Below, in pieces: positions 21,986 through 33,800 of a stretch of 64,000 nucleotides of DNA. The stretch spans positions 3,179,501-3,243,500 of the forward strand of contig JARUPY010000602.1 in NCBI GenBank assembly GCA_029817715.1. The letters run 5' to 3'. Source of the DNA: Melastoma dodecandrum. Taxonomy: Eukaryota > Streptophyta > Magnoliopsida > Myrtales > Melastomataceae. The translations under genes were made by a program, and so were the position numbers. How positions within the stretch are numbered: position 1 is the stretch's first letter; every line of letters starts with the position of its first letter. The notes beneath the pieces are model-generated. The model was given only the letters and a program-made list of their open reading frames with translations, ran no database searches and was not told the origin of the DNA.

Positions 21986-22318
21986 GGCCTGGGTGGGTTC
22001 ATTAGGGATCAACATGGCAACTGGATAGCCGGCTTCTTAAAGAAAATTCAGCCCGCCAATTGTCTCATGGCCGAAATGTTGGCACTACACAAAGGGCGGG
22101 CCATTCACGAAGAAGAACATGGGCATACATGATGTAGCGGGTGCAATTAGACGTGGTGATCGTAGTTAGCCATGTAACTGGAGCTTCAAATCACCATGGG
22201 ATAATCCTAACTATCACTGAAAGATGCAGGTTGCTCTCTAGGGACTTCAGGAGAACCTCCATGGACCAACATTAAGCGAGAGGAAAATCAAGCGGCGGAT
22301 AAAACTGGCAAGGATAAC
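21986..22318 (+). mobile_element. Relic of a LINE-type RNase H domain
   Basis: The plus-strand frame gives GLGGFIRDQHGNWIAGF and MAEMLALHKGRAIHEE, matching the plant LINE RNase H fold (G-IRD--G-W--GF, then AE--AL--G). At 22,274-22,318 the typical tail REENQAADKTGKDN follows. Stops and frame changes lie between. Only this 3' end of a non-LTR element is visible. Confidence 0.6.
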
Positions 22319-22956
22319 AAATGACCCGAGAGGATAATTTCACCACCTTTTGTTTCTCTCCTGGTTCATCCTCATTCTTCTTTAGTTCTGTTTCTGTACA
22401 AGTTTTAGGGGAAGCTTTTGAGTCCTTAAAAAGGCTTTCTTTTTTTTTATTACGGTTTTTTCTTCGTGATTCAGACATAACTGGAAGACTCCCAAGGAAA
22501 GGATTCAAATTCCAGGCGGTCAGCCATTTTATGGCCAATTGGTTTATTGAAATCCACCTCCAAAGATTTTCACCAAAATTACATGATTCCATGTTTCTGC
22601 CCCATCTTATTTCAAGTCAGCAAGAGAGAGGAAGAAAGTTAAGACCTTTTAATCCTGAAGTTAATGTCGGTGTGTTGAAGAACACCAACATAATCCCGAA
22701 GTCCTATGCATCACAAGAAGGGAAGGCCATTTCACAAAAGACCATTAGCATGCATCCATCTTTACTCAACCACAACATTAGTCCGTAGGAAACAGCTTGC
22801 CTGGCGGACAGGAAAATGCCCCATTCATTCTACCAAACTCCTTTGACGGGGGGACTGGCCGGGTTCAAGGGGTAGATTACCACAACATATTGAACCGCTC
22901 GCCTCCAGGTTAAGTCAGCGAATGAACATACCAAAAACATGTATCTATACCTCTAT
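22319..22956. other. Intergenic DNA between the LINE relic and the RBR 3' end
   Basis: No recognisable gene. Includes the 3' flank of the RBR gene. Confidence 0.4.
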
Positions 22957-25900
22957 TTACAACCTCCCCATGAGTACTGCTCTGGATGCTGGCTGCTCGG
23001 CCACAGATGATCCGGAAGGTGATGCGCAGCTCCCTTTCTGAAGGCAGAGACTGTTTGCCACCACCGAGTCGCTGACCAGGCCAGCATCAGTGTCAAAATT
23101 GAGAGTGCCTCTCACTCTCCGGTGATTGCTGGATGAAAGTAAGATGAGTCAATGAGAAATTTCCGGCTTTTGGCCCCTTATAGATCAAGCCAATACAGGG
23201 AACCCACCCATTTATGCGGTCATTGATGGCCGCGAGATCCTTGGAAGGACTTTGGTAGGCATTGGTGCTTTCTCCAACACAAGCGTAGTAGCTTCTCAAG
23301 CTATGAGATATCGAAGCATCCATCTACAAACCATAAGGAGACACATGACCAAGTGAAACTGAATAACGAGTTCGCAGAAATTGGATGAAGTTAAAGCAAA
23401 GATATGAATACATGATCTTAAGGGAGATACGTAGACGTTATGTGAGGCAGAATTTTTCTTGGGGGACATGTCTGGCAGATTTGGAAATGTGGACACGTTA
23501 GGTGATCGTGGACGCTGAACTGATCGATGACCATCAAGGAGAACATACGTCAGGTAAAGCCTTAAGAAAGCAAACCTAATATTTATGTTTGTGGTAAAAG
23601 TTTACCATCGTTCTTGCTGCCAACTTCAGTAACCCCATTATTCCTCAAACTTCTTCCAGGGCCAAGTTCAACCAGCAACGGCTTCATGGAAGGAATGAAC
23701 ATCTCATTGTAGAATGTGATGATATCCACATGATCATGTCCATATTTCTGTTTCCAACGAACAAGACAGTTGAGGGACATAAGCACGTGTAACATCCTCT
23801 TGAAGAGAAATAATTCATAGAAATGAAGACAAACCCCATTCCATGGAGCTGATGACCAGTCAACAAATACATTGCGGAACACTTGTGGATTGCAGTGAGG
23901 TTGTTTCCTGTAGTTGTTGATTATCTCCTTGAATGTCAAACTAGTTTGAGATATCTACAATTCAAAAGAAAAAAAAAATGTGGGAGCATGACAATGGTTG
24001 CTATTAGTACCCAAAATAACCAAGCAGCGCCAAAATCAAACCTTTGCAACAACATAGAAACAACAGAGTATTATCTGGTCAATGTGGCGGTTAAAGAAAA
24101 GAGATGTCTGCAGATTAAGTATCTGCTTGAAAAGGGAGTACAAGCTCTCCTTCGTCTGCTGAGACAACTGTAACCTTTCAAGCATGCCGTTGATTCTAAC
24201 AGCTGCTAACTTTGTGATCTGTTATGACAAGCATATAAAGCATAGGGTCAGCCGCCATAAAACTGTGGTCAGAATTAGGAAGATTTAAACGAGTTCGGGC
24301 CAATTACAGAAGATCACCAGAAAGTTTTGTCAAAACTAAGTCATCAGAATAACCACAGGTCCTAGTACCTTGGTAAATAATATGCTTATCTCCGTTTCTG
24401 CACAAGTCTCTCCACCACCAGGATGTGGTCTTGTTGGACTGCAAATTTCAAACAACATCAACACATGAAGAAAAGCTATGCACAATAAGCAGAACACAAA
24501 GTGTATTATGTGAAGGATACCTTGCAAATACAGATTGCAATGGGGGTGGTGGTAACTTGGACTTCATGCCACTGAAGGCCAAAAGACGGTCCTTTACAGG
24601 TGATGTAAAGGAATTTCTTTCAACTAGCCCACTGCGGTAGTCTGCACAAGTCCTCTTGGGTGATCTTATATCACCATTTTGTTCTGGACGATTAGAGGAC
24701 AAAATGATCAATCGATTTTCTTGACCAAAATACTGTGAGTATCAAAGTAGGTATGATTACTTTTTTGATAATTAATCTTATCAGAAACTACACTCCCGAA
24801 TAGCGAGGGAGGGGGGGGATATATTAGTCATATGTTTTAGATTATAACTGAAGTAATAGAAGGGATCGGGTACCTGAAGCTTCATTCTTTTGCAAAGCTG
24901 GTTGGGCCTGAATAGTTGGTATGCATGGAAATTGCATCTAAAGATGGCATCGGTTCTGCTAATAAGCCAAGGCGGTTTATTTCTGCTGTGAGAACTGGCT
25001 TTTCTACTATCACCGAATTGTACATCAAAGAACCCTTCTCCCTGACCATCCTTTCCAGAAGTCGCTCTTCCAATGTATTTAGGTGCCTCCTTAGTTCCCT
25101 TGGCAGGGATTCCTCGTGTCTAATGAAACTTTCTATCACCTTACTCAGATCAAAAGCTGTAATTCCAGTTCTCTCCAAGACCGCTGGAAACAACATTGTG
25201 ACAGTCTTATGCGTAGCCAGGACCAGTTCAGCAGAACATGCGAGTATACATCTGTGGAATCTATCGTTAATTAATAGAGAGGTCAAATTACTCGAGTGTA
25301 GAATTTGAGCCTCTGCTCTGCACATGGCCTCCAAAACCCTATAATACAACTTCATGGCCTCAAGCCTCCTTTGCTCTGCCCATATGTTGTCCATAAGATT
25401 AGCACTCGGCAGGCCCCCAGTGATAGACTGCTCACCAACAGGATTGGGGAAGATAGCCTCGAGTATCACGTGGACTCTACGAATAACATCATCTGTGACA
25501 TCCTTGTCACAAGAAGCCAAGAATTTTTTCAGCTCGGTCGAAGGTTCAGACGGAAGAGATACGACAGTTCGAAGCCATTTGGCAGTTGTCATGGCTGTGC
25601 TGACTGGGGTAGCAGAAGCCAGCCTAACACTATTGCTGCCTCCTACAGTGTCATTGATGATGGCTAAAGGAGATCGGAATGGAGAGAGTGGACTTGTAAT
25701 AGTCTTCGAAGGGGAGGAGAATGCGTCAAATTTCCTCTACAAAAAGAGAACTAAGAGCCTTAAAAGAATTCCACAGCAACTCAAACACTAAAAATTAGAT
25801 AAATAACTTATCCAAATGAGAAATACCTTCGTGCCAATCATATTAATAGCACCACCAGACAAGGTTCCTAATCCAAGCAAGCTATCCTCCTCATTGAGAA

Positions 25901-28900
25901 AGACTCTTTCATCCAATTCACCCTTACGCACTGCATTTTCATAATCCTTTCCTAACGCACTTATACTGGATGACAATGAGGATTTGCCCATGAGATCCTC
26001 AAAGTAAATCAATCCATCTACATTCCAACAGGCAAACGTCATAACCACTCGAGTGTCTCACGCTAGCATACAAATTATTTAATTAATTTTTGTATATCTA
26101 ATGAATTCCTTGATATACCTGAATCAACATCTTGCAAATTCTCCGGCTTGCATCCGGAGGCGAAAGATGGTTTCTTCTTCAATATAACAGATATTAAGTT
26201 ATTTGCTGCCTCCAAGGTTTTCTTCACCTCATCTTCCGAGGTTTCATAGATTTTGCAGAGAGAAGCAATTAGGTCCACCCCCCTGTCACTCCTCCTGACT
26301 GAAAAAGTTGTGAAATCGCCGTTAAGGGATCTTAGATAAAGAATGTATGAACCTCCAAAGCATCAAGGGGCCATAGAGTAATGAGAAATAAATGATTACC
26401 AAAACGGGATGAGTCAGACATAGTGAAATTCCGGAATTGGGGAGGCAGATGAACTATCATGATAACCTGTTCATATGAATAAGTGGAAGCAATTGTCATG
26501 AGTACAATCAATGAAACATGTCCAGGCATATGACGTTTAGATAGTTCCGCAAATATTTAGAATAAAGATCAACCTTAAATATCAGGAGCAGTGACTACCC
26601 AGTATAGAAACAAGGCCACTCATGCAAGTTGCAATGTTCTTGATGCGGCTAAATGCATGCACACGAAGTGCCAAAAACAGCAGCCATCCGAAACGCTGAT
26701 AATCTGACACCTTGTTGTCTGTGTTGGTGTCATCTGCATCATTACAAGCTTTCGCTTCATGTGCCAGAAAGAGCTCAGAATATGCACGTTTATAGTACCT
26801 TCAAGGAAAAACACCAGAAGAAAGTCATACATAGTTAGCCTAGAGAAAAAAAAAAGCATAAAAGTCCTTTTCTTCGTGCAACCTGCATCTTGCGACCACA
26901 ACTAGGAGGTAGTATAAAAATTGCCTTAAAAAGAGTAGGTAGACAGTCAGAATTGGGAAGAAACTGTTCAAACCAAATCGCACACGCAAGTATACGGGTC
27001 GCGCAAGTAATATAATGATGAGAAAAAGTATCGTTCCCACGAGGACTAGTTAGAACCTACTGCCGATTACCAGCAAGTCTCAGATTCTAGCCGTAAACAG
27101 TTAATTGATTTGATGAGTTGATGCAAGTAATTAAAATTGCAGAAAACAAAAGTAAAGCAGTAGTCAATGGAAGAAAAGCCTAGGACTATGAATCCCCTAT
27201 CGTTTCGTCAGTTATCCGCACTCTCTCTTCCTCAATTCATTCGGTTTCTGCGTTTACTAACCGCAATTCCTAAATAGTCGTTATACCTCTCTCGAGTGTG
27301 TAACGGTGAATCAGCGAACACTCATAAACCTATATCTCTACAGCGTGTTATGAGTATCTACGATTCCTTAAACTCCAATTGCTAATCGGTTACCCACGAG
27401 TGTATATCTCTATACTCTCTAATTAACCCGATCTCTCGGCCTTAACTCAGGCTACGTTTCCTCTCTTCTAATCCTAAGTCTTTCTCGAGTTCACTTAGTG
27501 ATAAGGAATCAAACAAACCGGCGATCAACCCGATAAGTAGGCAATGCACACAAGGAAACGTAAGAAAACGCAGAAACTTCATAAATTAAATCTGAAAAGA
27601 GCGTAGACAACCGACTACGCGAATCGGTTCATCACAATCCTATAAAGCAAATTAGTTCGACATCGGAAACATCATGAAAACGCAGAAACTAAGGGAAGAC
27701 ATGAAGAACTCCCTCAAGATCTTCAATTCTCCGTTTTCGGCCGTCAAGAGGTGTCTCCGATAACCCTAAACCGAGTCCTCACAAAGGTTTTTATACTAGG
27801 ACTCTCAGGAAATAATAAAGGAAACCAAATAAAATATCTCAAGTTGATCATCGTCCGGCGCGGCCGCACAGGCCTTTGGTGCGGCCGCACCTCCGCCACT
27901 GTGATGTCCGTCTTCCACATCGACCGGTGCGGCTGCATCTCTACCTGGTGCGGCCGCACCTCACGTTCTGCCTCTTAGCTCCTCTTCTCATCCTCCTGGT
28001 GCGGCCGCATCTCCAGTTAGTGCGGCCGCACCTTGAATTCTGCTCATCTCGTCCTCCCTTTGCTCTTCATGTGTGGCCGCATCTCTCCTTGGTGCGGCCG
28101 CACCCTCACGTCTGTCCATTCCTCCTCCATTTATACGGCTTCCTCCTCATGGATTTCGCTCCGTATCACTCGTTTCCCTACAAAACAACATATACGTGCA
28201 CACTCCAAAACAAACCATGAGAAACGCACAAACGAGACTAAACAACGGAAACTAACATCGAATTTGTTCTAAAATGTGATTTGTAACTCTAATTTCTTAG
28301 AGTTATCACACCCCCAAACCTAGATTTTGCTAGTCCCGAGCAAAACAAATAGAAAATGCACCTAAAACAATCTAATGCAACGGTAGCCTAAGTGTGTCGG
28401 AGTTTCTAGTCACGCTAAACATTCTCAGTTATCGGTTGCTCAACTAGTATATTTGAACTCCTGCCCTTACCCGACTTGTGCCTCGGTAATCCTGCATTCC
28501 AATCCTCCACCGCATTCCTTTACAAACATTTTCGACTCCATCCAGAGGCTAAAACGAGTCTATCACCAAAATAGCACACTTCAGGCAACGAATCGCAAAA
28601 CCAACCCAAACCTATGATTCTTCATGCTAGGCAACACACTTTCCTTTCTTTTCCTTTTTTTTTTTCGTTTGCACGACTCTAAATGCTCGTCATTAACAGT
28701 GGGTACCTATTTAGCAAGTTTTCGATCAATGACTCCCGAACCAGTTGGTTCAAGGCATTGGGTGATAAAGCACCCCTCGGATCTAATCACTCAAGCCCCC
28801 ACCATCACGACTTACACCACAAGTACATATTCAGGCAATTCATCAATTTCTCACACTTTTCTTTCTTTGTTTTCTTTTCTTTCTATTTGTTTTTTTTTTT

Positions 28901-30799
28901 TACGCCCGAACATTGGTACTCAGAGCCTTGGCAAGACATTTTAAAAATTCTCTTTTCCTTTGATTGGTTGCCTAACACTTATGTCTCAAAAGGCCGAGGT
29001 AGTTCTACTTATGTCGCCCTCCGTGTGCTCAAAAGGTTCGAGATTCGCCGAAGCCAAAAATTTTCATTTATCTCCTAGTTTCGGATCGGACAACTATCGC
29101 CTAACACAAGTCAAAGTAAAGGCTCTCGTCCTCCTACACTAGGAGTCTAGCCGATTATTCACATCCTTGAATACGATCCTATCAACTCCAACTCCTTAGG
29201 CTAACATAATCCACACAATCAACTCAACTCAACCTAACAATGAATATACCATCCATGCCAACACAATGCAGACACCAAGCAAAACAGAAACGGCACCCCC
29301 AAACCTAAAGGGAGCAACGTCCCGGTGCGAAACAAAACAACATAACAAGGCAAACAATATGGAGAGTGATACGAGCCTCAAAACTCGGCGGAGCCGGAGG
29401 TATCTCCCCCATTGGGAGAGTCTTGATCATCGGGCTCGCTCAAGTCGTCGATATCCATGTTCATGTGCGCTGCGACGCACCGATTGAAATCCATTTGATA
29501 TCGGTTGAACGCTCGTTGAGATCTCATGAAACGCCGCATTTCTTGTTGGAAGCCATCCTCGGTTGTGGCTCGTGGAGGAGGCGCTGCAGCAGAGCTAGAA
29601 GGGTGAGCGGGAACGGGAGCAAGAGCCATACCTTCGTCATCAGACGACGCCAACCCATGTGTCCTCTCGTAAGCTTGCTCCATGCTGACCAGGGTGGAGT
29701 AATTGAGTTCGCGAGGGATATGTTTCACCTCTTCTCGGGCATCCCAAAGCACCCCTGCACGTTTACACAACTGGAAAATCGTCGCGGGGAACCAAATCCC
29801 AAGATTAGGATCCTGCAGGCTCGTTGTTAGCATATGAGAAATCAACGAAGTGACATCCATCTGTTTGCACTCAAGAATGCAATAAACAAGCACTGCGCGT
29901 TCTTTTGTCACTTTCGTTGTATGCATTGCGGGCATCAAACGAGACGAGATAAATTGCAACCACAACCTAGCTTCCGGTTTTAGATTAGTGTTGAGCAGGG
30001 ATATGGGCTGTTGGGTACTCTTAGACAATGTCCAAGACGACCCCGGAATGGTTAATCTCCCTAATATAGCAGGGGCATCGAAATGTGCATTGACCGTGGG
30101 ATAGAACTCATCTTGAGCTATATAGGGGAGGTTATACAATTCCGTAATCGCCGCAGCGCTAAAACAAACATCCTTTCCCCTAACGGGCACAACCATCGTA
30201 CCCCTATCCATGGTGCCCGCAATGGCATAGAACTCGCGCACTACGGGCACGACAAAAGCCGCTGGTGATTCTACAAATTTCTCCCAATGAAGGAGGGAGA
30301 TGGTGTGCCTAAAGTCGTACATATGGCCACTGCTATAATCTAATCCCCGTTCGACGTTAAGGGTCCTATTGACCAAGTCCTCCCGATATCGAGTCTCCGC
30401 GGCCTCCGTCATGCCTCCCCTAGCTCGACCCCTAGCGGGCGGGTGTTCAATCACTCTCGCTTTCTTCTTAGGGGCCATAATCACAATCAAGCAATCAGAT
30501 TAACCGGGAAACGCTACCTAACCAACACCCAATCCCAAATCCGATCGCTACCACACAACACCCAAACCAAGGGGAGGTTAGAGGATGTGCAAACCGCGGG
30601 AATCTGCTGGGAAGAGACGGTGAGTGGCAATGCGGTTGTCGAAATCCGGCGTTTTGGCTTGGTGGAGGGGCGACGGCTTGTCGGGGCTCTAGGGCGGTTG
30701 GGGGTGACGGCTGACCCTTCTCCTGCAAAAAGAAGAAAGAAGACTAGGGTAAAAATGAAAGAGAGGCGAGGAAGGCTGATGTGGTGGTGTTTTTATTGA

Positions 30800-30847
<48 letters not shown>

Positions 30848-33800
30848 TATTATTAAGTGGTGCGGCCGCATCCAGTCTCAGTGCGGCCGCACTGTGGCCT
30901 TTGGTCACGGGCTTCTTCAGTTGGTGCGGTCGCATCTCCCCTAAGTGCGGCCGCACTGTGGTGCGGGCTTCTACTCTGGTGCGGCCGCATCGAATCTATG
31001 TGCGGCCGCACCACCCGGTCTGTGGATGGGGCGCCCCTTCTCTTGTGCGGCCGCACCTCGCACACTGGTTGCAAGACAGCTGCTTCTCGTTTCACTGGCG
31101 AGCTCCCCATGATGAAGTTCGTCCTGCCTATTGCCCACCTAAGAAAACGAGAAATTCTGGAGTACTAAATAAAAAATGAAAATAATAAAAAATAAAAACA
31201 ATGCACAAGTTTAAATAAAAAGATTTTTGGGTTGCCTCCCAACAAGCGCCTGATTTAGCGTCATCGGCTTGACATGTTGATCCACTAGGCGTCTTCCATA
31301 GCCAGTGTCCCCGGATCCCGGTGGACAACGCCTCCCATATAAGCCTTGACACGACTCGCATTCACCTTGAATCTGTTAGAGTCATCAGTACCTACTAACT
31401 CAAGAACACCGAACGGTAATACCTGGGTAATTTGGAAGGGCCCGGACCAACGCGACTTGAGTTTCCCTGGAAACAACCGCAGTCTGGAGTTAAATAAAAG
31501 AACAATTTGGCCTGGAGAAAACTTACGATCCTTCAAGCGCCGATCATGCCATATTTTGGTCTTTTCCTTGTAAATGCGGGCATTTTCGTACGCGTCTTTC
31601 CGGAATTCCTCCATCTCATTCAGCTGCAGTAATCGTTGCTCCCCCGCTGCACTAGGATCCATGTTTAGCTTCTGAACCGCCCAGTAAGCTTTATGTTCCA
31701 ACTCCACCGGCAAGTGACAAGCTTTGCCATATACCAGCTTGTACGGCGATGTCCCAATCGGGGTCTTGAAGGCCGTCCTGTATGCCCATAGAGCATCGTC
31801 AAGCTTGGTAGACCAGTCTTTTCGATTAACGCTTACCGTCTTTTCCAGGATCCTTTTGATTTCGCGGTTGGAAACTTCGACTTGGCCGCATGTTTGAGGA
31901 TGATAGGGTAAAGCCACCTTGTGCTTGACTCCATATTTCCGCATCAGTGCATTGAACTTGTTGTTGCAAAAATGGGCTCCACCGTCACTGATGATGGCTC
32001 GTGGTGTTCCGAATCGCGTGAAAATCTGTCTAAGAAATTTCAAAACTCCACGAGCATCGTTAGTGGGCAACGCAATAGCCTCTACCCATTTGGACACATA
32101 ATCAACAGCCACTAGAATGTACTTGTTCTTAAACGAGTCTATGAAGGGGCCCATGAAGTCTATTCCCCATACATCAAAAAGTTCAACCTCTAAAATGCTA
32201 TTCAGGGGCATTTCATCACGACGCGAAATATTGCCTACCCTTTGACAACGATCACACTGTGCGACAAAAGAGTAAGCATCCTTAAACAGGGAGGGCCAAT
32301 AAAAACCTGATTGTAGGACCTTTGCTACTGTTTTGTGACCGCCGTGGTGTCCACCATACGGTGATGCATGACACTGCTCAAGGATCGGCCTGATTTCTTC
32401 CTCCGGGACACAACGCCGAATAACCTGATCTGCACATTTACGAAAAAGCAAAGGCTCATCCCACATATAAAATTTTACGTCATGAACGAACCTTTTCCGC
32501 TGTTGGCTTGACATGTCTGGAGGGAAAATATTCGCGACTATGTAGTTCACATAGTCGGCATACCAAGGTGCGGCTACCTCCACGGCGAACAGTTGCTCAT
32601 CAGGGAAGGAATCATTGATCAGCGTCGAAAGTGTGGTGCTCGTTGTTCCCTCCTCCAGCCGAGATAAGTGATCAGCCACCTGATTCTCGGAACCTTTCCT
32701 GTCGACGATTGTAAAATCGAACTCTTGCAACAATAAAACCCAACGGATTAGTCGCGGCTTGGAATCCGCTTTAGAAATCAGGTAGCGTATGGCAGCATGA
32801 TCAGTATGCACAATCACAGAAGAGCCAATCAAATAAGGCCTAAACTTATCAAATGCAAACACGATTGCCAACATCTCCTTTTCCGTTGTCGTGTAATTGA
32901 CTTGGGCGGAATCGAGTGTCCTACTAGCATAGTAAATTGCACGAAAATGCCTATCTTTCTTCTGTCCTAAGACCGCTCCTACGGCTAAATCACTCGCATC
33001 GCACATGAGTTCAAAAGGCAGGTTCCAATCAGGGGCAACGATAATTGGAGAGGACACTAACCTCTCTTTCAATGTATGGAACGCCTCCATACACTTACCG
33101 TCGAAGAGGAAAGGTGCATCTTTCTCCAGGAGGTTGCACAACGGTTTGGTGATCTTCGAAAAGTCTTTAATAAACCTCCTGTAGAAGCCAGCGTGTCCCA
33201 GAAAACTTCGAACTCCTTTCACTGATGTCGGAGGGGGTAGCTTCTCGATTGTCTCCACCTTGGCCTTGTCCACCTCGATGCCACTCTCCGAAATTCTGTG
33301 ACCTAGCACAATACCTTCACGCACCATAAAGTGGCACTTTTCCCAATTCAAAATCAGGTTAGTCCGCTCACATCGTGCAAGGACAGCCGCAAGATTATCC
33401 AAGCAATTTGTAAATGACAATCCAAAAACTGAGAAATCATCCATGAATACCTCAATGGTCTTCTCAATCATGTCCGAAAAAATTGCTTGCATACATCGCT
33501 GAAACGTGGCAGGCGCATTACATAATCCAAACGGCATACGACGGAAAGCGAACGTACCGTAAGAGCAGGTGAAGGTAGTCTTTTCCTGGTCCTCAGGTGC
33601 AATCGCTATCTGGTTATAACCTGAGTAACCATCCAGAAAGCAGTAAAAACTTTTACCTGCGAGACGGTCCAACATCTGATCGATGAAGGGCAACGGGAAG
33701 TGATCCTTGCACGTGGCTGCATTGAGCTTCCGGTAGTCCATGCAGATCCTCCACCCGGTGACCGTCCTCGTCGGAGTAAGCTCATTTTTGCTGTTCTCGA

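Noticed and set aside
22321..22788. 155-codon plus-strand ORF downstream of the LINE relic
   Set aside because: Phe/Ser-rich frame in AT-rich DNA without recognisable domains.
27860..28101. CRISPR-like look of short palindromes with regular spacers
   Set aside because: Plant nuclear LTR context, paired spacing, spacers partly repeated between units and no cas genes; it is an LTR repeat array.
27876..28220. ORF with repeated VRPH residues across the LTR array
   Set aside because: The repeated residues come from the palindromes being spaced in multiples of three; it runs on the strand opposite to the element and is in U3.
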